Assembly (NCBI GenBank): GCA_011523365.1
Contig: WTGY01000065.1
Coordinates: 1 to 45,093 of the forward strand
DNA: 45,093 bases
Source of the DNA: Caldilineaceae bacterium
Lineage (GTDB): Bacteria; Chloroflexota; Anaerolineae; Caldilineales; Caldilineaceae
Reading direction: 5' to 3'
Each line of letters starts with the position of its first letter. The stretch's first letter is position 1. The notes below the pieces were generated by a model. That model was not told the origin of the DNA. It was given only the letters and a program-made list of their open reading frames with translations, and did no database searches. Shown here one piece after another: positions 8,323 to 17,012 of this stretch. A program made the position numbers and the translations under genes.

Positions 8323-9579
8323 TCACGTCCGGTACTCCGCATTGATCGACACATATTCATAGCTAAAATCGCACGTCCACACCGTAGCCGTACCTTCGCC
8401 AAGCCCCAGCGACACCCGCACACTGATCTCGCTCTCCGCAAAGATCGCCGACGCATCTGCCTCCTCGTACCCCGTCGGCGTACCCGCGTCCACCAGCTGT
8501 AGCTCCGCGTTACCCGCCTCAGGCTGGCCCGCCGCTATGAACAGGTGCGCCTTCGTCGGGTCAACCGTAGCGCCCGAATACCCCACCGCGCACAGAATCC
8601 GACCCCAGTTTGCGTCGTGCCCGAAGAACGCCGTCTTCACCAGCGGACTCTTCGCAATCGAATTGGCAACCGTATGCGCCTCCTCGTCGCCGACCGCACC
8701 CTCGACCTGGATCGTCACGAACTTCGTCACCCCTTCGCCATTGCGCACGATCAGCTTCGCCAGCTCCATCGAAGCCGCCGTCAGCGCCTCCACAAAAGCA
8801 TCGTAGTCCGCGCCCTTCTCAGTGATCTCCACGTTCCCGGCAGCGCCATTCGCCAGCACCAGCACCGTGTCATTGGTACTCGTATCGCCGTCAATGCTGA
8901 TGCGGTTGAAGCTGTGGCTCACTGCCGCAGCCAGCGCCTCCTGCAGCAACGGCTGCGCAATGGCCGCATCCGTCGCCAGCGTCGCCAGCATCGTCGCCAT
9001 GTTCGGGTGAATCATCCCCGCACCTTTGCCGATGCCGGTAACAGTTACAGTCTGTCCCCCGACCTCCGCCTGGCCCGATGCCCACTTGGGAAAGACGTCC
9101 GTCGTCATAATCGCCTCCGCCGCTTCCTCCCAACCATCAGGACGCAGCTTGGCTGCCACCTCCGGAATCCCGGCTTCAATCACCCCAATCGGCAACTGCA
9201 CACCGATAACGCCGGTGCTCATCACAAAAGCCGTATTATCCGTGCTACCCAGGCTCTTCTCCGCTGCCTCCGCCATGCGTCGCGCGTTGGCGTTCCCTTC
9301 CGCGCTCGTGCAGGCATTTGCGTTCCCACTATTGATCACCACCCCATGCGTCCCCTCTGGATTCATCCGCAGCAGCTCCCGGTCATACAACACCGGCGCC
9401 GCCGGAAACGCATTCTGCGTAAACACTGCCGCAGAGCGACACGCCGTAGGACTCGCAATCAACGCCAAATCCAGCGCCCCTGTCGGCTTGACCCCGCAAT
9501 GAATCCCCGCCGCATCGAAACCCTTCACCGGAATCGCCGCCTCCGCAGGACCCGCAAAAGCATGTTCTTTCTCAGACAT
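8323..9579 (-). CDS. argJ: Bifunctional ornithine acetyltransferase / N-acetylglutamate synthase
   Basis: 418 residues. ArgJ moves the acetyl group from N-acetylornithine to glutamate, and in the bifunctional form also acetylates glutamate from acetyl-CoA, in cytoplasmic arginine synthesis. It is made as a precursor that cuts itself before a conserved threonine; here Thr196 in KGAGMIHPNMATML. The oxyanion-hole region STGVIGVQLPI (121-131) and NSGNANACTS (83-92) are present, and the C-terminus YVSINAEYRT is the conserved one. ATG at 9579 is chosen because GGAG lies 8 bases upstream; the TTG at 9591 overlaps that site. It lies downstream of argG on the same strand. The stop is followed directly by a heptad array (TAACCACTGCCG on the plus strand). 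Confidence 0.95.
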   Translation of the reverse strand: MSEKEHAFAGPAEAAIPVKGFDAAGIHCGVKPTGALDLALIASPTACRSAAVFTQNAFPAAPVLYDRELLRMNPEGTHGVVINSGNANACTSAEGNANARRMAEAAEKSLGSTDNTAFVMSTGVIGVQLPIGVIEAGIPEVAAKLRPDGWEEAAEAIMTTDVFPKWASGQAEVGGQTVTVTGIGKGAGMIHPNMATMLATLATDAAIAQPLLQEALAAAVSHSFNRISIDGDTSTNDTVLVLANGAAGNVEITEKGADYDAFVEALTAASMELAKLIVRNGEGVTKFVTIQVEGAVGDEEAHTVANSIAKSPLVKTAFFGHDANWGRILCAVGYSGATVDPTKAHLFIAAGQPEAGNAELQLVDAGTPTGYEEADASAIFAESEISVRVSLGLGEGTATVWTCDFSYEYVSINAEYRT

Positions 9580-9666
9580 CGTCTTCTCCAATTAATGTGA
9601 AAGCATCAGGCACGGTCTGCCCGATCAACCGCCTGCATCTCCACCCCGCCCGACGCTAGTCCTATC

Positions 9667-9700
9667 TGACCCCTCGCCCCTAACTCCTGGCCCCCGCCGT
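9667..9700. repeat. Short heptad/octad array after the argG stop
   Basis: TGACCCCTCGCCCCTAACTCCTGGCCCCCGCCGTT is a degenerate version of the array TGACCCCTAACCCCTGTCCCCTAGCCCCTGCAGTT seen at 45014-45046. It lies directly after the argG stop codon, in the argG-argJ spacer. Confidence 0.5.
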
Positions 9701-10981
<1,281 letters not shown>

Positions 10982-11098
10982 ACGCGCTCCTCCATGCTCT
11001 GCGTAGCTTGTTTCACTCCTCCGCCGTCGAACTTCGCCCCAGCCAGCAAAAATACAAGACCCCTGACCGCTGAACTCGGGCAAACATGTGTTACAAAC

Positions 11099-11131
11099 AA
11101 AAAATGCCACTTCGGACCTACCGAAGCGGCA
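11099..11131 (-). terminator. Intrinsic terminator in the argG leader
   Basis: On the minus strand, TGCCGCTTCGG pairs over 11 bases (one G-U) with CCGAAGTGGCA around the loop TAGGT, and six T follow (plus-strand A-run 11099-11104). It stands 118 bases before the argG start and about 190 bases after the P450 stop. It could end P450 transcription or act as an attenuator for argG. Confidence 0.75.
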
Positions 11132-11163
11132 CACGGGAAACGAGCGAAGAGTACTGCACAGCC

Positions 11164-11219
11164 CAGCAGTTTTCCCTCAGGAAAGCTGCTGCCGGACTTT
11201 GCGCCCGCTTCCCGCGGGC
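11164..11219 (-). other. Two leader hairpins upstream of argG
   Basis: Minus strand, in order: GCCCGC-GGGAA-GCGGGC (11219-11203) and a longer stem pairing CAGCAG and TTTCC with GGAAA and CTGCTG around TGAG (11191-11164). With the terminator at 11099-11131 they make a structured leader of about 300 bases. No known riboswitch class was recognised: no T-box UGGN bulge, and only a superficial likeness to c-di-GMP-I RNA. Confidence 0.5.
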
Positions 11220-11298
11220 CTCCTCCTCGCAAAACTGTTATTCGTAGCGTTCATTCTCGATTCACGTTTCAAATCTGGAGAAAACAGACATCTAGGCA

Positions 11299-11327
11299 AG
11301 GCTATCGTATCAGTCCTGCTGTGTCAA
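11299..11327 (-). promoter_or_regulatory. Candidate argG promoter overlapping the P450 stop codon
   Basis: On the minus strand TTGACA (11327-11322) is followed after 17 bases by TAGCCT (11304-11299). The -35 is perfect and the -10 is only 3/6. The TGA stop of the upstream P450 lies inside the -35 hexamer. Confidence 0.4.
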
Positions 11328-12643
11328 GAATTGGACATAACCGTTTCATGCGATTCAAGAGGAACTTTTCCCGTGGACACAATTCTAGAACTGCGCGCAA
11401 CGTCCACGACCAGGTCTTCTACACCTCGCAATACGACCTGCTTTCTCTGCTGCGGCTCCGCGGCCAGCCGGATCGAAGAATACCGTTCCAGCAGGCCCTC
11501 GAAGGCAATGCGCCCTTCCAGCGTCGCCAGCGATGCCCCCAGGCAGTAGTGTATCCCCCGTCCAAAAGAGATGTGACTCTTCTCTTTGCGGCCAATGTCC
11601 AGCCTGTCGGGCTCCGAAAACGCCGCCGGGTCGCGATTCGCCCCGCCCACCACGCTTACCACCTGCTGCCCGGCGCGTATCAACTTGCCCCCAATCTCCA
11701 CGTCTTCCCGGGCCGTGCGACCATCCAGCTGCACTGGACTGTCATAGCGCAGCAACTCGTCAATGGCCGGTTCAAGCAGATCTGGCTGCCCCCTTAGCCG
11801 CTGCAACTCCTCAGGGTTTCGTAACAGCGCCAGCATGCCGTTGCCTATCAGATTGCGTGTCGTCTCGTTACCCGCAACCAGCAGAAGCAGCAAAGTGGCC
11901 AGAAGTTCCCCGTGTGAAAGCCTGTCGCCTTCTTCCTCGGCAGCTATCAACGCGCTCACTAGGTCGTCCTGCGGGTCCCGTCTCCTCTTCGCAATGTTTC
12001 CCTCAAAATACGCATAGAGCTCCTCTTCCGACCGCCGGAACCGGTCCCTCTGCTCCCTGGTGAGTATCGGCTCCAAAGAAAGGACGATGTCGTTTGACCA
12101 ATCTTTGAACCTGTCCAGGTCTTCAGCCGGAACGCCCAGCATCTCGGCGATGACGATAATCGGCAGAGGAAACGCGAAACTGTCTATCAGGTCGATCCGT
12201 TCTTTCCCCTCAACCTCGTCCAGAAGCTCCTCCACGATCTTTTCGATGCGCGGCCCGAGCGCCGCCACCGAGCGTGGCGTAAACGCCTTCGAAACAAGCG
12301 ACCGCAGGCGCGTGTGGTCCGGCGGGTCCAAATCCAGCATACTGCGGTCCTTCGTGTACGCCCGGTCCCCTGCCCCGGCCTCCTGGTTGGAAAAACGACG
12401 ATGGTCCTGCAGCACAGCCTGTACGTCATCGTACCGGGTCAGAACCCACGCGTCCACCAGCCTCATCCGATGCACCGGGTCCCGCTCCCGCAACCTCTGA
12501 TACGTCGGATAAGGATTGGCCAGAACCTCCTTGGAGGTCAGGTCAAAAACCACACCCGACTCAAGCCTTTCCCAGGTCAACAGGGTCCGCTTTGCAATCG
12601 GCTTGATCACTTCAATAACTGGTCTTGGAATCGAATTCAACAC
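11324..12643 (-). CDS. Cytochrome P450 (first of a tandem pair)
   Basis: 439 residues, a soluble bacterial P450 monooxygenase. Diagnostic parts are all present: the I-helix AGNETTRNLIGNG (257-269), the ExxR pair Glu296-Arg299 in DELLRYDSPVQ, and the haem loop FGRGIHYCLGASLA with ligand Cys367. HRRFSNQ and DLDPPDHTRLRSLVSKAF are the usual B/C-helix sequences of CYP107/CYP105-like enzymes. Ferredoxin and reductase partners are not in the window and the substrate is unknown. The GTG start at 12643 is preceded by GGGAAAG about 7 bases away. It is a close paralogue of the P450 at 13333-14595, which lies upstream on the same strand with a family A repeat between. After the conserved end it has about 25 extra residues compared with that paralogue. 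Confidence 0.93.
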   Translation of the reverse strand: MLNSIPRPVIEVIKPIAKRTLLTWERLESGVVFDLTSKEVLANPYPTYQRLRERDPVHRMRLVDAWVLTRYDDVQAVLQDHRRFSNQEAGAGDRAYTKDRSMLDLDPPDHTRLRSLVSKAFTPRSVAALGPRIEKIVEELLDEVEGKERIDLIDSFAFPLPIIVIAEMLGVPAEDLDRFKDWSNDIVLSLEPILTREQRDRFRRSEEELYAYFEGNIAKRRRDPQDDLVSALIAAEEEGDRLSHGELLATLLLLLVAGNETTRNLIGNGMLALLRNPEELQRLRGQPDLLEPAIDELLRYDSPVQLDGRTAREDVEIGGKLIRAGQQVVSVVGGANRDPAAFSEPDRLDIGRKEKSHISFGRGIHYCLGASLATLEGRIAFEGLLERYSSIRLAAEPQQRKQVVLRGVEDLVVDVARSSRIVSTGKVPLESHETVMSNS

Positions 12644-12730
12644 AGATGTCTTTCCCGGAAAAATCGTGGCTCACTAGATGGCTAGGCTATCTCAACTACC
12701 GTCCAGAGTCAAAAAACCGCCAATCTCGAG

Positions 12731-13198
12731 CGCATCCCACTATTGGGGCAAACTCTCGAATCTCTCAGGAGGCACCCAATCCACGGTCAGTTCCCATCCC
12801 AGTTTCCACCAAAACAAGCGCCCCCTCTGACCACTGACTACTGGCCACTGATCACTGCAGTTCTGGGCGGTCGGGCCTAGTCGGCCCTCCCTTGTGCGGG
12901 GGCTCCGCCCCCGCAACGCCCCCCCTAAACCAGGTCACGCCTCATCGACCTGGTGTCGCTATTGGTGACAGGTGCCTAATCGAATGTGTCCAGCCAGACC
13001 ACGTCCCGCCAGTCCCATCAGATCCCCATAGGTGCCGGCCATGTGCCGGCCCTCGCACCCTCCCTAACTGACGGACTCCACCGTACGGCCAGGCCTGGCG
13101 CCTGCAATACGTCTCGCACAAAGCCGGTATACAACGCCAGCCACCGCTGGCACTGATTCACCGCCAGCCTGTTCCCACCTCAAATCTGGGACGCACCC
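12731..13198. repeat. Dispersed repeat family A, copy 2, complete with inverted ends
   Basis: The left end CGCATCCCACTATTGGGGC (12731-12749) is an imperfect inverse of the right end CTCAAATCTGGGACGCACCC (13179-13198). Inside, in order: a stretch shared with the copy at 18727 (GGTCAGTTCCCATCCCAGTTTCC), a heptad array (CTGACCACTGACTACTGGCC), the GGGCGG core and GC hairpin (about 12865-12925), a GCCGGC-CATGT-GCCGGC hairpin near 13033-13049, and a right part shared with the copies at 26662 and 3151. It fills most of the 690-base gap between the two P450 genes. No coding sense is seen. Confidence 0.8.
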
Positions 13199-13204
13199 CC
13201 AATC

Positions 13205-13350
13205 TATAGCGCAATCAAGCACAGGGCTGAACCCACGCTTACCTCCGGATACAACCAAGCCACGCTCAGTTCCCATCCCAATTCCGGCAGAGGATGCCCC
13301 GCCTCTGACCACTATTAACTGACCACTGACCACTAACCACTGCCGTTCTC
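13205..13350. repeat. Partial family A module running into the end of a P450 gene
   Basis: CAAGCCACGCTCAGTTCCCATCCCA and the heptad array up to CCACTAACCACTGCCGTT (13325-13345) match the left half of family A, but the GC core is missing. The P450 stop codon (TAG, 13333-13335) and its last codons lie inside the array. Confidence 0.6.
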
Positions 13351-14595
13351 TGGCCGCTCGACACGGATCCACAGGCTCTCGACACCCCGCAGTACTATCT
13401 GATCCCTGAACTCGGGTTCCTCAACCAATTCAATTGAGGAAAAACGCTCAATCAGATTCGCAAACGCGACCCGCGCCTCCAGCAGCGCCAGCGGCGAACC
13501 CAGGCAATAGTGAATGCCTCGTCCAAATGAAATGTGGCTCTTTTCCTGTCGACCGACATCCAAAGCCCCCGGGTCAGCGAAAACTGTCGGGTCTCGATTC
13601 GCCGCCCCGACAAGGATAACCGCCTTCTGACCCGCACGAAACTGTTTGCCCTTGAACTCCACGTCCTCCATCACAACCCGTATGATGAACTGTACCGGGC
13701 TGTCGTACCGCAGCATCTCATCAATAGAGGAGTCCAGAAGGTCTGGACTGTCTCTCAGTCTCTGAAGCTGCTCAGGATTCTTGAGCAGCGCCAGCATTCC
13801 GTTTCCAATCAGGCTGCGCGTCGTCTCGTTTCCCGCCACCAGCAGGAGCATCAGCGTTCCCAGCAGTTCATCGTGCGTAAGCCTGTCACCCTCCTCTTCG
13901 GCTGCCAGCAGAGCGCTGAGCATATCGCCACTCGGTTCCCTTCGCCGCTGCTCGATAATCCCTTCGAAGTATTCGATAATCTCGTCCGAGGCCCGCTCCA
14001 CCCTCACGATCTCTTCCCCGCTGAGAATCGGTTCCACCGCCAGAGCAATGTCGTTGGACCACACATTGAACTTGTCACGGTCTTCTGACGGGATCCCCAA
14101 CATCTCTGCAATGACAATGACTGGCAATGGGAACGCAAAATCGCTGATAAGGTCGAACCTTTCCTTGTCAGCCAGCTCATCCAGAAGCTCATCCACTATC
14201 TCCTGAATCCGCGGTCCAAGTGCCGCCACCGCACGCGGCGTAAAAGCCTTCGAAACAAGCGACCTCAACCGCGTGTGATCAGGTGGGTCAAGGTCCAGCA
14301 TCGTCCTGTAAGGAGCATATTCCAGCTTGTTCTCTCCGGACGAAAACCGTCTGTGGTCCTGAAGTATCGCCAGAGCGTCATCATACTCGGTCAACGCCCA
14401 CGCATTGATCAGCCTCATCCTGTGAATCGGGTCCTTGCTCCGCAGGCGCTCGTACACCTCGTACGGGTCCGCCCGGACCTTGCGCGAGGTCAGGTCAAAG
14501 CTGATTCCCGACTCCACCTGTTCCCAGCTCAAAAGAACCCGTTTTGCAGCCGGTCTAACAAGCTTGAGTATTGAATCTGGTAAAGCATTCGCCAT
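13333..14595 (-). CDS. Cytochrome P450 (second of a tandem pair)
   Basis: 420 residues, soluble bacterial P450. The I-helix is AGNETTRSLIGNG (254-266), the ExxR is Glu293-Arg296 in DEMLRYDSPVQ, and the haem ligand is Cys364 in FGRGIHYCLGSPLA. It aligns almost without gaps with the P450 at 11324-12643 (shared VFDLTS/SFDLTS, HRMRL, HRRFS, DLDPPDHTRLRSLVSKAFTPR), so the pair arose by duplication and has diverged moderately. The start is ATG 14595 with AGGAG 8 bases upstream. The last residues (Asn-Gly-Ser-Gly) and the TAG stop come from a heptad repeat array of family A, so the original C-terminus was probably altered. Substrate unknown; no redox partner nearby. Confidence 0.93.
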   Translation of the reverse strand: MANALPDSILKLVRPAAKRVLLSWEQVESGISFDLTSRKVRADPYEVYERLRSKDPIHRMRLINAWALTEYDDALAILQDHRRFSSGENKLEYAPYRTMLDLDPPDHTRLRSLVSKAFTPRAVAALGPRIQEIVDELLDELADKERFDLISDFAFPLPVIVIAEMLGIPSEDRDKFNVWSNDIALAVEPILSGEEIVRVERASDEIIEYFEGIIEQRRREPSGDMLSALLAAEEEGDRLTHDELLGTLMLLLVAGNETTRSLIGNGMLALLKNPEQLQRLRDSPDLLDSSIDEMLRYDSPVQFIIRVVMEDVEFKGKQFRAGQKAVILVGAANRDPTVFADPGALDVGRQEKSHISFGRGIHYCLGSPLALLEARVAFANLIERFSSIELVEEPEFRDQIVLRGVESLWIRVERPENGSG

Positions 14596-14637
14596 CCTGG
14601 CAGCTCCTTAAACAGCACTTGCAGCGAAGAAGCGACT

Positions 14638-14835
14638 AGTGCTCGTTGACGTTTGTCAGTACAGTGATCTGCGGAAGCAAAGTGCCGCTGATCCGCCCAT
14701 TAACGTCAGGAAAATCCCAGTAGCTCCTGGTGTTCTTCGCGAACCATCGTGGACAGAAAGGTGTTCTTCGCGCCGCTTCGCGTGCCTTCGCGGATAAATC
14801 GGTTTTGACCATCACAACACGCCAACGTTTCAGCA
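14638..14835. repeat. Dispersed repeat family B, copy 2
   Basis: The left end GTGCTCGTTGACGTTTGTC and the right end GCCAACGTTTCAGCAC are imperfect inverted repeats. The left arm matches copy 1 (GCTCGTTGAC.TTTGTC, then AGCAAAGTGC.GCTGA). Inside are about two TTCGCG units (14727-14804). The right end touches the stop codon of the permease gene at 14837. Confidence 0.75.
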
Positions 14836-14836
14836 C

Positions 14837-15748
14837 TTACTTGAAAGCCCCCATCGTCATCCCCGACGCAATCTGCCGCTGAAACAGGAAAAACAAAATC
14901 AGTACCGGTATCGTAGCCAGCGCCATCGCCGCGTACTGCAACGCCAGCACCGTTTCCACCGTCATCGGTGCCGGCTTGTACAACGCGATCGCCAGCGGCA
15001 ACGTCCGTACGTCCGCCTTATTCATCAGAATCAGCGAGAAGAAAAGCTCACTCCATATCCAGTTGATGTTGATAATCGCCATGCCTGCGATCGGCCCGCG
15101 GCTGATGGGCATGACGATCCGCAGGAAGACCCCCAACCTGCCACAGCCGTCAATACGCGCCGCCTCTTCCAGTTCCACTGGCATGTGCATGAAATAGGCC
15201 CGCATCAGGATAATCGTAAACGGCGCGCCCAGTGCCGCATAGACCAGTGTCAGCCCAAACAGGCTGTTGCGCAGCCCCAGACTGCCTACAAAAAAGTACA
15301 GTGGAATGGCAAGTGCGTGCGCCGGCACAGCCAGGCTGAGCAACAGCGCCTGGTGCAGAGTCCCGTTTCCAGGAAACTGTCCGCGCGCCATCGCATAACC
15401 GCACAAACACGAAATCGCCAGCATCAGCACAATCGTCGCCGCCAGTACAATGGCGCTGTTGAAGAAATACCTCCCGAAGAACATCCCCGTGCGATCGCCC
15501 GTCCAGACATCAACAAAAGGCGCCATCGAGAAGCCCGTTGGCAAACTGAAAGGCGTGTTCAGTATCTGCGTATCCGTCTTGAGCGTGTTCATCAGCAGAA
15601 AAAAGATCGGGTACACCTGGACCAGTGCGCCCACGATCAAAATCCCATAAATGATAGGACGCAAGCTGCTTCCGGCCCACCAGCCAAGCGTCCTGTCTCC
15701 CCGTACGCTCCCGCCCGCCGAACGCGAAGTTAACCTGTCTGCCGCCAT
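14837..15748 (-). CDS. Carbohydrate ABC transporter permease (MalG type)
   Basis: 303 residues with six membrane segments; the first (ILIVGALVQVYPIFFLLMNTL) is followed by the KT motif of MalG-like proteins. The EAA loop is VELEEAARIDGCGRLGVFLRIVMPI. ATG 15748 has AAAGGA 9 bases upstream. It is the last gene of the second sugar-importer operon; the partner permease lies upstream, separated by a family C repeat. Downstream the stop abuts family B copy 2. Confidence 0.9.
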   Translation of the reverse strand: MAADRLTSRSAGGSVRGDRTLGWWAGSSLRPIIYGILIVGALVQVYPIFFLLMNTLKTDTQILNTPFSLPTGFSMAPFVDVWTGDRTGMFFGRYFFNSAIVLAATIVLMLAISCLCGYAMARGQFPGNGTLHQALLLSLAVPAHALAIPLYFFVGSLGLRNSLFGLTLVYAALGAPFTIILMRAYFMHMPVELEEAARIDGCGRLGVFLRIVMPISRGPIAGMAIININWIWSELFFSLILMNKADVRTLPLAIALYKPAPMTVETVLALQYAAMALATIPVLILFFLFQRQIASGMTMGAFK

Positions 15749-15835
15749 CTATCCCGTTCCTTTCAACCTGACTCACCAAGCCTGGACTGGCTCTGAAAAT
15801 GTCCGGGTCAACTTCTGCCTTGGGCGCTGGGACGC

Positions 15836-15978
15836 GGTGACACTTCCTGCCACCCAGCCTTCCCCCCGTAGGGGCACCCCTTGTGGGTGCCCTCGTACGC
15901 GCCGCGACTCCCACACCCCGCCTACCCGTCATCCCCCCGTAGGGGCTCCCCTTGTGGGTGCCCTCGTGGATCGACAAC
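15836..15978. repeat. Repeat family C, copy 1 (paired CTTGT hairpins) inside an operon
   Basis: Two hairpin units, GTAGGGGCACCCCTTGTGGGTGCCC without its first bases counted as stem (15868-15892) and GTAGGGGCTCCCCTTGTGGGTGCCC (15939-15963), lie about 45 bases apart. The flanks TGACACTTCCTGCCACCC and GTGGATCGACAACA are shared with the copy at 22648-22790. The first stem is GGGCACCC/GGGTGCCC with loop CTTGT. It occupies the gap between the two permease genes. Confidence 0.8.
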
Positions 15979-15983
15979 AGCCT

Positions 15984-16916
15984 CTAATACTCCACGCTCT
16001 CTATCCGCACCCCGCGCACATACGCGTAAGCAATCGCGAAAACAACCACAAACATAACCACCGCAATCGCCGACCCGTAACCGAAATAGCCCGAACGGAA
16101 AGCCGTCTCGAACAGATAGTACCCCAACACCTGCGTGCTGAAAGCCGGTCCGCCCTTCGTCATCACCAGCACAATGTCAAATACCTTCATCGCCCCGATG
16201 ATCGACAACATCGTTATCGACGCCAGCACCGGCTTGATCAGCGGCACGGTCAGCCCCCAAATCCGCTGCCACTCGTTCACACCGTCCATCGTGGCCGCAT
16301 CGTGCATGTCCTGCGGTATCCCCTCAATCGCCGCCAGCAATACGATCATCGGAAATCCCACCGACTGCCAGATCGGCACAAGCATGACGCTTATCAGAGC
16401 TACGTTGCGGTCGCCCAGCCAGTTCTGCGCCAGGGCGTCGAGCCCGATGCCGCGCAGCACCGTGTTGAACAACCCGTGGTTGAACTCAAACATATTCGCC
16501 CACAGCGTCGCCACCACCACCCCCGACATCATCACCGGAATGAAGAATGCAATGCGATAGACCTGCCACCCCTTCATGCGGCGGCTGATCGCCACCCCAA
16601 GGAACAGCCCAATCGACACCGTGAAGAAAGGCACGACAATAGCGAAAATAAAGCTGTTTCCGAGTGCTCGCCAGAAAACATCGTCGCCGAAGAGCTTCGA
16701 GAAATTCCTCAACCCAATGAACGTCTGCGGACCCAGCCCGCCCCACTTGAATAGCGACAGCCGCAGCGTGTCGAACAGTGGGTAGGCCATCAGCGTCAGC
16801 AGCATCAGCGAAGCCGGCGCGATGAACAGATACCACGGCAGAACCTTCCTGAAGCTGCGCATGAATCTGCTGCCGCCCGCTGTCCCGACCGCCTGCCTTG
16901 ATTGCACGGTTGCCAA
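15984..16916 (-). CDS. Sugar ABC transporter permease (MalF type)
   Basis: 310 residues with six membrane segments; the first (WYLFIAPASLMLLTLMAYPLF) is typical of MalF/UgpA-type permeases. The EAA loop reads DMHDAATMDGVNEWQRIWGLTVPLI. The TTG start at 16916 is supported by GGAGG 7 bases upstream. It lies 96 bases downstream of the binding-protein gene and upstream of its partner permease, from which a family C repeat separates it. Confidence 0.9.
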   Translation of the reverse strand: MATVQSRQAVGTAGGSRFMRSFRKVLPWYLFIAPASLMLLTLMAYPLFDTLRLSLFKWGGLGPQTFIGLRNFSKLFGDDVFWRALGNSFIFAIVVPFFTVSIGLFLGVAISRRMKGWQVYRIAFFIPVMMSGVVVATLWANMFEFNHGLFNTVLRGIGLDALAQNWLGDRNVALISVMLVPIWQSVGFPMIVLLAAIEGIPQDMHDAATMDGVNEWQRIWGLTVPLIKPVLASITMLSIIGAMKVFDIVLVMTKGGPAFSTQVLGYYLFETAFRSGYFGYGSAIAVVMFVVVFAIAYAYVRGVRIESVEY

Positions 16917-17012
16917 CTCTGCACCTCCATACCAAAACAGGGAGGCCCTTTCGAACCTCCCTGCTCAAGTTAGCGCTACATCTCGAAAGGGTTTCCCCGG
17001 ATCCTTCTCCGT

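Noticed and set aside
8011..8326. Open frames over the family B repeats giving peptides such as AKAREGSRRTPF
   Set aside because: They follow the tandem DNA repeat in every frame, have no ribosome site or family, and recur at 14636 and 21263 only because the DNA recurs.
10982..11134. N-terminal extension of ArgG by 51 codons
   Set aside because: It crosses the terminator-containing leader, is Cys/Arg-rich and unlike ArgG, and the ATG at 10981 has a perfect ribosome site.
11104..11290. T-box or c-di-GMP-I riboswitch in the argG leader
   Set aside because: No T-box sequence with a UGGN bulge, and the first half of the c-di-GMP-I core is missing; only CGCAAAG after a hairpin is reminiscent.
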